A stretch of 64,000 nucleotides of DNA from NCBI GenBank assembly GCA_937873175.1, contig CALMVT010000494.1:17555-81554 (forward strand). Reading direction: 5' to 3'. Of the stretch, positions 39,110-50,902 are shown piece after piece. Source of the DNA: an uncultured Acetobacteraceae bacterium. GTDB taxonomy: Bacteria > Pseudomonadota > Alphaproteobacteria > Acetobacterales > Acetobacteraceae. Both the position numbers and the translations under genes were made by a program. How positions within the stretch are numbered: the first letter of the stretch is position 1; each line of letters opens with the position of its first letter. The notes beneath the pieces are model-generated. The model was not told the DNA's origin and ran no database searches. It saw nothing but the letters and a program-made list of their open reading frames with translations.

Positions 39110-39823
39110 CGCCCCGCGCGACGGCCCAGCCGTCGCGATTTCCTGGATCAGCTTGCGCCGGATGGCATCGCCGAACACGGTGAAATCATTCGCCACGATC
39201 AGGAACGCGCCGGGTCCGCCGATGACCGAGCCGCGGTAGTGCGTCTCCAGGTCAGGGCCTGGCATGACGCCGAAGTTCGGACGGTCGTTCACGATCGGCA
39301 GGCCGTTGATCGTGACGCCCTCGTCCAGCAAACGGTCGCGCTCCTGTTCCGGGGGCGGGCCATTGTTGTTCACGCCGTCGCCGGACACGTCGATCACCCG
39401 GCGCGTGCTCTCGAACGGGCAATCGGCCAGCACCTCGCGGCTGAACGCCAAGGCGCCGGAAATGCTGGTCCAGGACACGGAGCGCCGTGGGCTTTGCGCC
39501 AGGCGGCTGGACCACGCGGCGGCATCGGCAGGGTTGCCGATGCGGGTCCAGGCCAGGACGAGCTGCTGATAGCTGTAGGCGGCCCACTCGACATAGGCGA
39601 CGGCGATCGCGCCCAGCATGCCGCCACCGATGGCGGCGAGCACGCGAGGGTCGGTCATGGCGGCCTGGTAGCCTTCCCGCTGCAGCCGCGCTTCCTCGTC
39701 ATCTACCGAGCGGGACACATCCACGGCCATGACGAGCTGGAGGTCAACCGCACCGTCCTGCGCCCGCGCGGGCGCTGGCATGACCAGCGCGCCGCTTGCC
39801 GCCAGAAGCATCCGCCGTTTCAT
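39086..39823 (-). CDS. DUF1194 / von Willebrand factor A-like secreted protein
   Basis: Signal peptide; VDLQLVMAVDVSRSVDDEEARLQREGYQAAMTDPRVLAAI, RRVIDVSGDGVNNNG (MIDAS-like). Confidence 0.85.
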   Translation of the reverse strand: MKRRMLLAASGALVMPAPARAQDGAVDLQLVMAVDVSRSVDDEEARLQREGYQAAMTDPRVLAAIGGGMLGAIAVAYVEWAAYSYQQLVLAWTRIGNPADAAAWSSRLAQSPRRSVSWTSISGALAFSREVLADCPFESTRRVIDVSGDGVNNNGPPPEQERDRLLDEGVTINGLPIVNDRPNFGVMPGPDLETHYRGSVIGGPGAFLIVANDFTVFGDAIRRKLIQEIATAGPSRGAPGAEQAG

Positions 39824-39994
39824 CGTCCGTCCCCGTGTTGTCCGGGTTTCAACGAAGCGCGGCTGATCGTCCCGGGCAACATCGAAAAGCAGCGGATCGG
39901 GGTTGGGCCAGGGGCTGCGCAAGCAACTTTTCTTGCCTGCCGCACCAAGGGCCAGGTGGATCTGGCACTTGGCTTGTCGCAGCCAGACAGCCAG

Positions 39995-40993
39995 CTACAG
40001 GATGAAGTTGGCCGCGGTGAACTCAACCTGCCCCGACACCGTCAAGAGCGTCACGGCGCCGCTGCCCGTGTCGAGCTTGACGAGGGTTTCCCCTCTGCCC
40101 GGATCGATCTCGGTTATTACCGTTCCTGGCTGGTAACGGATGAACTGGATGCCGTTGGCGAACAGGAAGGGCTGGTTGCCCGGCGCCGTCACGTCGGCAT
40201 CAATGGCGCTCAGGTCGATCCGGTCGCCCTGCGCTTGGCTGAAGTCGGTGATCTTCTCAGGCCCGATCGGGCTGTGCGGGGCCGGAAGGTCGTCCGTGGA
40301 CAGGAAGCGGAACACGTCCGAACCGAAGCCGCCGGTGAGCACGTCGCGCCCGAGGCCGCCGATCAGGATGTCGTTCCCGGTGCCGCCTTCCAGAACGTCC
40401 GCCCCGTCGCCGCCCACCAGTCTGTCATTTCCTATTCCGCCCCGCAGCACGTCGTTCCCGCTCCCGCCAGCCAAGCGGTCATCGCCGGTGCCGCCATGAG
40501 CGACCAGGGGGCCGTTTGCCGCGGAGCCGTCGAGCGTGTCGTTCCCGCCGCCTCCGTTGAAAGTCAGGCTTTCGATGCCGACAACCTGCGCGTTCCCGCC
40601 GAGGACGGGAACGGTGCGTGTCCCGAACACGTCCTCCACCACCAGGCGGTCCGCGCCCGCTAGGCCGTTGATCTCCACATGCTTGATCCCCGCCAGGGGA
40701 ACCCGAGGGGACGACCCGCTTTCGTCGAACACGTAAACGTTGGGGTCGTCAAAGGCGAGGCCGGTCGCCACCCGCCACTGATCGGCGGCTCCGGTGCCGT
40801 CGATCCGGATCGTGTCGAAGCCTGGACGGATGATACGGCGATCAGCTCCTGTTCCGTCCTCCAGGGTGTCCGGAGACGCGCCAGGCGAAGCCGGTCTATC
40901 TTGATTGGCCAATTTTCTGTCCTCCAATATTGCGCTCAGCTTTCTGAGTTCCGATAACACCATGCTTCGGATTTCGCGCCGGAGTAGTATCAT
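39995..40993 (-). CDS. RTX/hemolysin-type calcium-binding repeat protein
   Basis: GGTGDDRLAGGSGNDVLRGGIGNDRLVGGDGADVLEGGTGNDILIGGLGRDVLTGGFGSDVF; start uncertain. Confidence 0.85.
   Translation of the reverse strand: MILLRREIRSMVLSELRKLSAILEDRKLANQDRPASPGASPDTLEDGTGADRRIIRPGFDTIRIDGTGAADQWRVATGLAFDDPNVYVFDESGSSPRVPLAGIKHVEINGLAGADRLVVEDVFGTRTVPVLGGNAQVVGIESLTFNGGGGNDTLDGSAANGPLVAHGGTGDDRLAGGSGNDVLRGGIGNDRLVGGDGADVLEGGTGNDILIGGLGRDVLTGGFGSDVFRFLSTDDLPAPHSPIGPEKITDFSQAQGDRIDLSAIDADVTAPGNQPFLFANGIQFIRYQPGTVITEIDPGRGETLVKLDTGSGAVTLLTVSGQVEFTAANFIL
40312..40497 (-). repeat. RTX nonapeptide repeat tract (about 7 units)
   Basis: Tandem GGxGxDxLx units in translation. Confidence 0.8.
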
Positions 40994-41201
40994 TCCGATA
41001 ACCCTACAACTATGACCCAGGTCACAATCGCCCCTGGCGAGGGTGTCGTTCCCGCAGGGCGTGATTAGGGACATGACGGGCAGCTCGACCGGAGGCATCC
41101 TGTTCCCTGCGGTTCCGCCGTCCATCTCCTTCGCGACGGTAGTCCTGATGCGGCCGTCAGCGTCCCCGGCCCCACGGTCTGATCCTGAAAGGTTCTTCCG
41201 C

Positions 41202-43823
41202 ATGGAAACGCGCACGCTCCAGGGTTCGTTCGGCGCCTGCCAGGCGATCGACCTGCACGCGGCGGCAGGCGAAGCGCTTTCGCGCATGCCCTGGTGCCAC
41301 CGCGTGCTGCTGGAAAATGTGCTGCGTCAGCCTGACCCGGCCACCGCGGAGGCGGGCCGCCAAGCCCTGCTCGCCTGGCTGGACACTGGGCGAAGCGAGG
41401 CGGAGCTGCCCTTCGCGCCCCTGCGCATCCTGATGCACGACACCACCTGCGGCCCCGCCTTGGTGGACATCGCCGCGATGCGCGACGCGCTGGCCGAGGC
41501 CGGCGGCGACCCCGGGCTGCTCAACCCGGACGTGCCCGTCGCCACCTCGACCGACCATTCGCTAGCCGTGGATTGGTCGGGCATTCCCGATGCGGCGTCC
41601 CGCAACATGGCGTGCGAGATGGACCGCAATGCCGAGCGCTATCGGTTCATGAAGTGGGCCGCGGGCGCGGTGCATGGCTTCCGCGTGTTCCCACCGGGCA
41701 CCGGGATCATGCACACGATCAACATGGAGCGGATCGCAACCGTCGTGACAACGGTGGAGCGGGACGGCGAAAGCTGGGCGGTGCCGGACACCCTGGTCGG
41801 CACCGACAGCCACACGCCGATGGTCAACGCCATGGGCGTGCTCGGCTGGGGCGTGGGCGGCATCGAGGCGGAAGGCGTGATGTTCGGCGTTCCGGTGTCC
41901 CTCCGGGTGCCCGAAGTGGTCGGCGTCCGCTTGCGGGGCGCGTTGCCGGACGGGGCGCTGGCGACGGACCTCGCGCTCACGGTCACGCAGCGGCTGCGGC
42001 AACTCGGCGTGTCCGGCGAGTTCGTCGAGTTCTTCGGACCCGGCGTCGGCACGCTCACGGTGGGGCAGCGGGCGGTGGTGGCCAACATGGCGCCGGAATA
42101 CGGGGCGTCCACCGGCTGCTTCCCGATCGACCCGCACACGCTGGCGTTCCTGCGGATGACGGGGCGGACGGAAGCTCAGGTGGCGCTTGTCGAGGCTTAC
42201 GCGCGCGCCAACGGCCTTTGGCATGATCCGGCCGCCGAACCCCGCTACACCGCCATGGTCGAGATCGACCTGTCGCTGCTGGCCGCCTCGGTTGCCGGGC
42301 CGCGCCGTCCGCAGGACCGGCTTGCCCCGGCCGAGGTCAGCGCGGCCTTGGCGCCGGCGTCGGGCACGGACGCGGTGATCCCGGAGGGCGCGGTGGCGAT
42401 TGCCGCCCTGACCTCCTGCACCAACACCACGGATTTCGGGCTGCTGGCCGCGGCGGGCCTGCTGGCCCGCAAGGCGCGGGCGCGGGGACTGCGGCCGGCG
42501 CCCTGGGTGAAGACTTCGCTCACGCCCGGCTCGCCCACGGCGCAGCTCAGGCTGCGCCGGGCCGGGCTGCTGGAGGACCTGGAGGCGATGGGCTTTGCCG
42601 TCGCCGGCTATGGCTGCGCCACCTGCATCGGCAACTCCGGCCCGTTGCTGCCGGCCATGGAGGCCGTGGCCAGCCGCGTGTCGCCCGTCGCCGTGCTGTC
42701 CGGCAACCGCAACTTCCCGGGGCGCGTGCATGAATCGGTTGATCAAGCCCTGCTGGCCTCCCCGCCACTGGTGATCGCCTACGCGCTGGCCGGGCACGCG
42801 CGGCTGGACGTGACAAAGGACCCGATCGGGACCGGCGCGGACGGGCGGGCGGTTCACCTGGCGGAGCTTTGGCCGACCGCGGCGGAGATCGAGGCCGTGG
42901 CTGCGCTCGGCACCGCCCCGTCCGACGTGCCGCTGGCGTATGGGGAGGCCGAAGCGTCGGGTCCCTGGGCGGCGCTGGACGCTCCGTCCGGCGCGCGGTT
43001 CCCGTGGAACCCCGCCAGCACCTACCTGCGGCGCCCGCCGTTCGTGCGCTTCGCCGCCACCGTCGCGCAAGCCCCTGGCGCGCCCGCCCCCGGCCCGCTG
43101 GTCGCCCATCCGCTCCTGGTGCTGGGCGACGACATCACCACCGACCATATCTCGCCCGCCGGCGCCATCCCGGCCGGAAGCGACGCGGGGCGTTGGCTGG
43201 TGGAACAGGGCGAGAACCCGCGGGACCTGAACGTTTACGCGTCCCGCCGCGGCAACTGGGAGGTGATGCTGCGCGGCCTGTTCACGAACCGCACGGTTGT
43301 GAACCATCTGTGCGCCGACGCCCCGCCGGGGCACACCGTTTTCGCGCCGACCGGCGAAACCGTCCCGGCCTGGCAAGCCGCGGCGCGATACCAGGCGGCA
43401 AGCCTGCCGGTGGTGGTCGTCGCGGGCGAGCGCTACGGAACCGGGTCCTCCCGTGACTGGGCGGCGAAGGGCGCGCAGCTTTTGGGCGCGAAGGCCGTGC
43501 TGGCGAACTCGTTTGAACGCATCCACCGGGCCAACCTGGTCTGCATGGGCGTGCTGCCGTTGCAGCTTCCGGCGGGCTGGCGCCCGCAGGATTTGGCGCT
43601 CCGTCCGGGCGACGTGATCGAGATCGGCTGGGACCTGGGCGGCTTGACACCCCGATGCGCCATCCCTGTGACGGTCCGCCGGGCGACGGGGGGAGTGATG
43701 GCGGGTTCCGCGGTGGCGATGCTCGACACGATGCGGGAAGTGTTGCTGGTGCAGGCAGGCGGGATCATCCCGCTGATCCTGCAACGCGCACAAGCGGCGT
43801 CGCCGCCGGTCGGCCCCGCATAG
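41202..43823 (+). CDS. Aconitate hydratase A-like protein
   Basis: TDSHTPMVNAMGVLGWGVGGIEAEGVMFG; cluster ligands TSCTNTTDF and GYGCATCIGNSGPL; swivel GERYGTGSSRDWAAKG. Confidence 0.92.
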   Translation: METRTLQGSFGACQAIDLHAAAGEALSRMPWCHRVLLENVLRQPDPATAEAGRQALLAWLDTGRSEAELPFAPLRILMHDTTCGPALVDIAAMRDALAEAGGDPGLLNPDVPVATSTDHSLAVDWSGIPDAASRNMACEMDRNAERYRFMKWAAGAVHGFRVFPPGTGIMHTINMERIATVVTTVERDGESWAVPDTLVGTDSHTPMVNAMGVLGWGVGGIEAEGVMFGVPVSLRVPEVVGVRLRGALPDGALATDLALTVTQRLRQLGVSGEFVEFFGPGVGTLTVGQRAVVANMAPEYGASTGCFPIDPHTLAFLRMTGRTEAQVALVEAYARANGLWHDPAAEPRYTAMVEIDLSLLAASVAGPRRPQDRLAPAEVSAALAPASGTDAVIPEGAVAIAALTSCTNTTDFGLLAAAGLLARKARARGLRPAPWVKTSLTPGSPTAQLRLRRAGLLEDLEAMGFAVAGYGCATCIGNSGPLLPAMEAVASRVSPVAVLSGNRNFPGRVHESVDQALLASPPLVIAYALAGHARLDVTKDPIGTGADGRAVHLAELWPTAAEIEAVAALGTAPSDVPLAYGEAEASGPWAALDAPSGARFPWNPASTYLRRPPFVRFAATVAQAPGAPAPGPLVAHPLLVLGDDITTDHISPAGAIPAGSDAGRWLVEQGENPRDLNVYASRRGNWEVMLRGLFTNRTVVNHLCADAPPGHTVFAPTGETVPAWQAAARYQAASLPVVVVAGERYGTGSSRDWAAKGAQLLGAKAVLANSFERIHRANLVCMGVLPLQLPAGWRPQDLALRPGDVIEIGWDLGGLTPRCAIPVTVRRATGGVMAGSAVAMLDTMREVLLVQAGGIIPLILQRAQAASPPVGPA

Positions 43824-43826
43824 GAA

Positions 43827-43852
43827 TTGCACAAAAATTCTAATCTGTACAA
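43827..43852. promoter_or_regulatory. Bipartite operator-like motif, copy 1
   Basis: TTGCACAA-N10-CTGTACAA (half-sites at 43827 and 43845, 18-bp spacing) just upstream of ATG 43863. Confidence 0.5.
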
Positions 43853-43862
43853 AGCTCCTGTT

Positions 43863-44555
43863 ATGATAGCCCGGATCGCCCTCATCCACGCCGTGACGGT
43901 TGCGATGGACCCGGTTAGGGACGCTTTCCGTCGCCTTTGGCCCGAAGCTTTCTGCACCAACCTGCTCGACGACTCGCTCAGCGCTGACCGGGAGCGCGAC
44001 GGCCTCCTAACCGCAGCCATGGCGGCGCGCATCGAAACGCTGGCGGACTACGCGGCGGGCGCCGGCGCGGACGGCATCCTGTTCACCTGCTCCGCCTTTG
44101 GCACGGCCATCGAGCAGGCCGCCGCGCGGCAGCCCATCCCGGTGCTGAAGCCGAACGAGGCGATGTTCGAGGCGGCCCTCGATGCCGGGAACGAGATCGG
44201 CATGCTGGCCATCTTCGCGCCGGCGGTGGACGGCATGGAAGAGGAGTTCCGCGAGTTGGCCCGCGCCCGTGGGCGAGGCGGCGCGACGATCCGCACCGTA
44301 TGCGTCCCGGAAGCGATGGCCGCGCTGCGGGGCGGCGATGTCGCGGCCCATAACAGGCTGCTGGCGCAGGCGGCCCCTGTTTTGGCCGGGTGCGACGCGG
44401 TTCTTCTGGCGCACCTTTCCACGTCGCGCGCCGAGCAGGCGGTTTCGGCTGCGATCAGCCGTTCCGTCCAAACCAGCCCGGCCGCCGCGGTGCGAAAGCT
44501 GCGGGATGCGATCCGGCCGGCACAGACACTCGCTTCAGCTCCGGATTCAAGGTAG
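43863..44555 (+). CDS. Asp/Glu/hydantoin racemase-family protein
   Basis: DGILFTCSAFGTAIEQA, CDAVLLAHLSTSRAEQ; ORF track start 43827 (TTG) would overlap the operator-like motif. Confidence 0.78.
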   Translation: MIARIALIHAVTVAMDPVRDAFRRLWPEAFCTNLLDDSLSADRERDGLLTAAMAARIETLADYAAGAGADGILFTCSAFGTAIEQAAARQPIPVLKPNEAMFEAALDAGNEIGMLAIFAPAVDGMEEEFRELARARGRGGATIRTVCVPEAMAALRGGDVAAHNRLLAQAAPVLAGCDAVLLAHLSTSRAEQAVSAAISRSVQTSPAAAVRKLRDAIRPAQTLASAPDSR

Positions 44556-44587
44556 CCCGCGACCAACTAAGGACGAGGAGTTTATCC

Positions 44588-45679
44588 ATGATCACCAGAC
44601 GCTCGACGTTTGCGGCGCTCGCCGCCGCCGTGGCCGCGTCCCGCGCCGCGGCGCAGCCGGTTCCCGCCGGCTACCCCGCCGACTACGCCGACACGGTTGC
44701 CAAGGCCAAGGCGGAGGGCAAGGTCGCGATTTACACCTCGACCGACCTGGGGCAGGGGCAGAAGCTGCTGGACGGGTTCAAGGCGGCCTTTCCCGGCATC
44801 GACCCCGAATGGAACGACCTGGGAACCACCAGCGCCTTTAACCGGGTGGTGAGCGAGGCGGCGGCGAAGCAGGTGGGCGGCGACATCGCCTGGACCAGCG
44901 CGCTCGACCTGCAGCTCAGCCTCGTGGACCGCGGCCTTGCGGCGGCCTACCGCTCGGCTGAAGCGGCGAAGCTGCCGGGATGGGCGATCTACAAGGACGC
45001 CGGCTACGGCACGACGCTGGAGCCGGCAGCGACGGTTTACAACAAGCGGCTGCTGCCGGCGGAGCTGGTGCCGAAAACCCATGCCGACCTGCTGCGCATC
45101 CTCCGGGACAACAAGGCCAAGCTGGACGGCAAGGTCGCCACCTACGACCCCGAGAAGTCCGGCACCGGGTTCATGTTCGCGGTCGACAGCCTCGCCGCCG
45201 TGCCGAACTTCTGGGACCTGGCAACCGCGTTCGGCGCGGCGCACGGCAAGGTTTACGGCGGGTCCGGCTCCATGCGGGAAAAGGTGATCTCCGGCGAGCA
45301 CATGCTCGCCTTCAATGTCATCGGCTCCTACGCGGTGGAATGGGCGAAAGCGGACCCGAACCTGGGCGTCGCCTACCTGACCGACCACGTGCCGGCGTTT
45401 TCCCGCGTCATGCTCATCCCCAAGGGCGCGCCGCACCCCCACGCGGCGCAGGTGTTCCTGGATTACGTACTGTCCCCGGCCGGGCAGAAGGCGCTGGGCG
45501 AGGGCGGCCTGGCCTCCATCCGCACGGACGTGCCCGGCACGGAAAACGCGGACACGCTGGCCAAGCAGATCGGCACCACGCCAAGCCCGATCCCGCTGAG
45601 CGCCAAGAGCACCGAGTACCTGGACTCGAAGAAGCGGGCCGAGTTCCTCCGGCAATGGCGCAAGGCGATGCAGGGTTAG
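44588..45679 (+). CDS. ABC transporter substrate-binding protein (FbpA/thiamine/iron-type)
   Basis: Signal peptide; VAKAKAEGKVAIYTSTDLGQGQKLLDGFKAAFPGIDPEW. Confidence 0.83.
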   Translation: MITRRSTFAALAAAVAASRAAAQPVPAGYPADYADTVAKAKAEGKVAIYTSTDLGQGQKLLDGFKAAFPGIDPEWNDLGTTSAFNRVVSEAAAKQVGGDIAWTSALDLQLSLVDRGLAAAYRSAEAAKLPGWAIYKDAGYGTTLEPAATVYNKRLLPAELVPKTHADLLRILRDNKAKLDGKVATYDPEKSGTGFMFAVDSLAAVPNFWDLATAFGAAHGKVYGGSGSMREKVISGEHMLAFNVIGSYAVEWAKADPNLGVAYLTDHVPAFSRVMLIPKGAPHPHAAQVFLDYVLSPAGQKALGEGGLASIRTDVPGTENADTLAKQIGTTPSPIPLSAKSTEYLDSKKRAEFLRQWRKAMQG

Positions 45680-45684
45680 CCCCC

Positions 45685-47365
45685 ATGCACGTCGCCGGCG
45701 ATGCCGCCCCGTTCCGGGTGGGCGTCATCACCCTGCTGACCCTGGCCGTCATGGCCCCGGTCGGCTTGATCGCCTACCAATCCCTGCTCGACAACGCGTT
45801 CTTCGACGCGACCGCGGCCTTCGGCCTCGATGCGTTCGACTACGTGCTGACCGATCCCGACTTTTGGCAGGCGCTGCGGACCACGGCGATCTTTTCCGTG
45901 GGCATGGGGTTAGTGGCCACCCCGCTTGGGGCAGGGCTGGCGTTTTTGCTGACGCGGACGGACCTGCCGGGGCGGCGCTGGCTGGAGCCGTTCCTGCTGG
46001 TGCCGATGTTCATCAGCTCCATCGTGCTCGCCTTCGGCTACACGGTGGCGGTCGGGCCGACCGGCTTCCTGTCGCTCTGGGTCAAGGACCTCGTGGGCTT
46101 CGTGCCGTGGAGCATCTACGGCATGGGCGGCCTGATCGTTATCGGCGGGCTGAGCCACGTCCCCTATGTCTACCTTTACCTCTCCTCTGCGATGCGCAGC
46201 CTGCCGAGCGACCTGGAGGAAGCCGCGCGCACGGCGGGCGCTCCGGTGTGGCGGGTGGCGGTGGACGTGACCCTGCCGCTGGTGCTGCCGGCCCTGGTGT
46301 TCAGCATGGCGCTAAACCTGCTGCTGGGGTTCGAGTCGTTCGGCCTGCCGCTGGTGCTGGGCGATCCCAGCGGGCTGCTGGTGCTGACCACCTACATCTA
46401 CAAGCTCACGACCTTGCTGGGCACGCCGTCCTACCACCTGATGGCCGCGGTGTGCGTGGTGCTGCTGGCGATCACCTTTCCCCTGGTCTGGCTGCAGCGG
46501 CGGCTGCTGTCCCGGGCGCGACGCTTCGCGGCGCTGGGCGGCAAAGGGGCGCGGGCGACGCCGCTGCCGCTGGGCCGCGCCGGCCGGGCGCTGGCGCTGG
46601 GCGCCATCCTGCTGTGGCTGTTCGTTTCGGTGGGCCTGCCGATCGGTGGCATCGCACTTCGGGCCTTCGTGAAAAGCTGGGGCGAGGGGGTGGACCTGTG
46701 GTCGCAGCTGACCCTGAACAACTTCCGCCAGCTGTTCGAGGTTCAGGCGCTGTTCCGCGGGATCGTCAACACCGTGCTGATCGGCGTGGTCGGCGGGGCC
46801 GTGGCGGTGCTCGCCTACCTGATGATCGCCCTGGCGAACCATCGCTGGCGCAGCCGGTTCGGCGGCGGGCTGCTGGACTACATGGTCCTGCTGCCGCGCG
46901 CGCTGCCGGGCCTGGTCATCGGCCTGGCCTTCTTCTGGGTGTTCCTGTTCGTGCCGTTCCTGACGTTCCTGCGGCCGACGCTGTTCAGCCTGCTGATCGC
47001 CTACGTCGTCGTCGGCTTGTCGTATGGCCTGCGGCTGATCCAGGCGACGCTGCTGCAGGTGGCGCCCGAGCTGGAGGAGGGCGCCCGCACCACCGGCGCC
47101 ACCATCGGCCAGGCGTGGCGCGGCATTGTCGTGCCCATCATCCGGCCCGGCCTGGTCGGCGCCTGGGTGCTGATCATGGTCATCTTCCTGCGGGAGTACG
47201 CGACGGGGGTGTACCTCATGAGCGCGGGGACGGAGGTGATCGGCTCCCTGATCGTGTCGCTGCTGGCGTCCGGCGCGATCGACCTGATTGCCGCCCTCGC
47301 TTTCATCTCGGTTGTCCTCACGGTGGCGGGCCTTGCTGCCGCCCTTCGACTTGGAGCGCGCGTGA

Positions 47366-47373
<8 letters not shown>
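45685..47373 (+). CDS. ABC transporter permease, fused two-domain FbpB-type
   Basis: Two EAA loops: DLEEAARTAGAPVWRVAVDVTLPL and ELEEGARTTGATIGQAWRGIVVPIIRPG. Confidence 0.88.
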
Positions 47374-48427
<1,054 letters not shown>

Positions 48428-48445
48428 GCGGCGGAGGGATCGGAC

Positions 48446-49360
48446 ATGGCGGGGCAGGGCGCAGGGGAACAGGCGCACACGCTGACCGCCCGCCTGGCCG
48501 CGCAGATCATCGAGCGCGCGCGGCACTTGGACCTGCCGGCCGACTCGCATTTGACGGAGCAGGAGTTGGCCAACGCGTTCCAGGTGTCCCGTACCCCGGT
48601 CCGCCTGGCGCTCCATGCCCTGGCTGACATGGGGCTAGTCGAGCGACGCCCGAACCGCGGCTTCTTCCTTAAGCGCGCGGCCGGCGTGCCGGGCAGCGGC
48701 GCGGTTCCTGCCGTGGCGGACGGTGCCGATGAGGATCCGCTCTATTTCCGGATGGCCGACGACCGCCTCACGGGCAAGCTGGACGCAAAGGTGGAGGAGG
48801 CGGAAGTGGCGCGGCGCTACGGGGCGTCCCGCGCGCGCGTCGCGCGCCTGCTCGCGCGCATGGCGCAGGAAGGCTGGGTCGGTCGCCTGCCCGGCCATGG
48901 CTGGGCGTTCCAGCCGCTGCTCACCTCGCCTGAGTCCTATGACCAGGGCTACCGCTACCGCATGCTCATCGAGCCTGCCGCCGTTCTGGAACCCGGCTAC
49001 GCCGTTGACCCGGCCGCATTCAGCCAGGCCCGCGCGCAGCAGCGGGCGATGCTGGAAGGCGGCATCGGGCGCTGGTCGCGGTCGGAAACGTTCACGGTCA
49101 ACTCCGGCTTTCACGAGGTGATCGTCGCCGGGTCAGGCAACCTGTTCCTGTTGGAAGGGCTGCGCCGGGTCAACCGGCTGCGGCGGCTGCTGGAATACCG
49201 GACCCACGTGTTCAAGGACCGGCTGGTCCAGGAGTGCCGCGACCATCTGGCGCTGCTGGACATGATCGAGGACGGGCGGCGGGCGGAAGCGGCGGAGTTC
49301 CTCCACCTGCACCTGAACCGGGCGCGCTTGGCAAAGGCCGCGATCATCGAGAACCGGTAA
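48446..49360 (+). CDS. GntR-family transcriptional regulator
   Basis: HTH LDLPADSHLTEQELANAFQVSRTPVRLALHALADMGLVERRPNRGFF; FCD-like C-terminus. Confidence 0.85.
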   Translation: MAGQGAGEQAHTLTARLAAQIIERARHLDLPADSHLTEQELANAFQVSRTPVRLALHALADMGLVERRPNRGFFLKRAAGVPGSGAVPAVADGADEDPLYFRMADDRLTGKLDAKVEEAEVARRYGASRARVARLLARMAQEGWVGRLPGHGWAFQPLLTSPESYDQGYRYRMLIEPAAVLEPGYAVDPAAFSQARAQQRAMLEGGIGRWSRSETFTVNSGFHEVIVAGSGNLFLLEGLRRVNRLRRLLEYRTHVFKDRLVQECRDHLALLDMIEDGRRAEAAEFLHLHLNRARLAKAAIIENR

Positions 49361-49376
49361 AGCCTTGCCCATAGTT

Positions 49377-49402
49377 TTGTATAAACAGATTGTGTTGTAC
49401 AA
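49377..49402. promoter_or_regulatory. Bipartite operator-like motif, copy 2
   Basis: TTGTATAA-N10-TTGTACAA (49377 and 49395, 18-bp spacing); also GATTGT-N5-ACAATC at 49388-49404; upstream of the dehydrogenase gene. Confidence 0.5.
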
Positions 49403-49472
49403 TCAGCACGGGCATGTAGCGCCCGACCATGTTCAACCCGTCCGTCCAGGGCGAAAACCGCAGGAGGACCAC

Positions 49473-50549
49473 ATGCGCCTGATCGTCTTGCCGTGCGACG
49501 GCATCGGGCCGGAGATCGTCGGCGCGTCGGTGGACGTACTGCAGTCCGCCAACGACGCATTCAGCCTCGGCCTGAGCTTTGACTACGACGACGTGGGCTT
49601 TGCCAGCCTGGAACAGCACGGCACCACGCTGCGCGAGGAGGTCTTGGAGCGGGCCAGGACCTATGACGGCATAATCCTGGGCACGCAGTCGCACGCCGAC
49701 TACCCGGCGCCGGAGAAGGGCGGGCGCAACGTGTCCGCCGGCTTCCGCATCGGCTTGGACCTGTATGCCAATGTGCGTCCGGCGCGCACCCGGCCCTTTC
49801 TTCCGTCCAACCTGCGCGACGGCAAGGCCATGGACCTGGTGATCATGCGCGAAGCGACGGAGGGCTTCTATCCCGACCGCAACATGGCCCGCGGCTGGGG
49901 CGAGGTGATGCCCAGCCCGGACATGGCGCTGTCCACGCGCAAGATCACCCGGCATTGCAGCGAGCGCATTGCGCGCCGGGCCTTTGAATGGGCGACCAAG
50001 CGCCGCAAGAAGGTGACGGCGATCCACAAGGCGAACAGCTTCCACATGACGGACGGCCTGTTTCTTGAGGCGGTCCGGCACGTGGCGAAGGAGTTCCCGG
50101 ACGTCGCGCTGGACGACCTCTTGGTGGACGCCTCGACCGCGCATTTGGTCCGCGAGCCGGAGCGGTTCGATGTGCTGGTGGCGACCAACTTCTACGGCGA
50201 CATCCTTTCGGACCTGGCCAGCGAGCTGTCGGGCAGCCTGGGGTTGGCCGGGTCCATGATGGCCAGCGACACGAGTTGCTGCGCGCAGGCCCAGCACGGC
50301 TCGGCGCCGACGCTGGCCGGGAAGGACGTTGCCAACCCGACCTCGATGATCCTTTCGGTGGCGATGATGGTACAGTGGCTGGGCGACCATCACGGCCACG
50401 GCAAGCTGCGCGCCGCCGGAGACGCCATGGAGGCGGCCGTGGACCGCGTGCTGGCGGACCCTGCCACCCGCACCGCGGACCTGGGCGGCACCATGGGCTG
50501 CCGGGCATTCGGCGAGCGCGTAGCGCAGGTGGTCAAGGGCGCGGCTTAG
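49473..50549 (+). CDS. Isocitrate/isopropylmalate dehydrogenase-family beta-decarboxylating dehydrogenase
   Basis: LPCDGIGPEIVG, VIMREATEGFYPD, TAIHKANSFHMTDGLF, ATNFYGDILSDLASELSGSLG. Confidence 0.87.
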   Translation: MRLIVLPCDGIGPEIVGASVDVLQSANDAFSLGLSFDYDDVGFASLEQHGTTLREEVLERARTYDGIILGTQSHADYPAPEKGGRNVSAGFRIGLDLYANVRPARTRPFLPSNLRDGKAMDLVIMREATEGFYPDRNMARGWGEVMPSPDMALSTRKITRHCSERIARRAFEWATKRRKKVTAIHKANSFHMTDGLFLEAVRHVAKEFPDVALDDLLVDASTAHLVREPERFDVLVATNFYGDILSDLASELSGSLGLAGSMMASDTSCCAQAQHGSAPTLAGKDVANPTSMILSVAMMVQWLGDHHGHGKLRAAGDAMEAAVDRVLADPATRTADLGGTMGCRAFGERVAQVVKGAA

Positions 50550-50563
50550 GCAGGGGCCGCCGC

Positions 50564-50902
50564 CTACTCGGATCGCGGCCAGCCTCCCGCGCGGGCCAAC
50601 GCCTGGACGGTTTCTGCCCGCAGGGTGACCTTGCCGTTGACGAGGGACAGGGCGCGGGCGGGCACCCTGGCTTCGTGGCTGCCGAGCTGGAAGTAGGAAC
50701 CGATCATGAGCACGGCAGTTTGCCCGTTGTCGGCCAGCGCGCGGACGCTGCCGATGGTGTTGCCCTGGGCGTCATAGAGCCAGCGCCCAACGGCGCCCGC
50801 CGCGACGGACTGGGTGGTGGATGCCGTGGTCATTTGGGCCATTGCTCCGCTGCCGACGGAAAGGGCCAGAACAGCCGCGAGGCCGAGACGGTGAGTGTGC
50901 AT
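50564..50902 (-). CDS. Small secreted PRC-barrel-like protein
   Basis: Signal peptide MHTHRLGLAAVLALSVGSGAMAQ; GRWLYDAQGNTIGSVRALADNGQTAVLMIGSYF. Confidence 0.65.
   Translation of the reverse strand: MHTHRLGLAAVLALSVGSGAMAQMTTASTTQSVAAGAVGRWLYDAQGNTIGSVRALADNGQTAVLMIGSYFQLGSHEARVPARALSLVNGKVTLRAETVQALARAGGWPRSE

Noticed and set aside
41562-43889. 775-aa minus-strand ORF opposite aconitase
   Set aside because: Antisense to a full-length, motif-complete aconitase.
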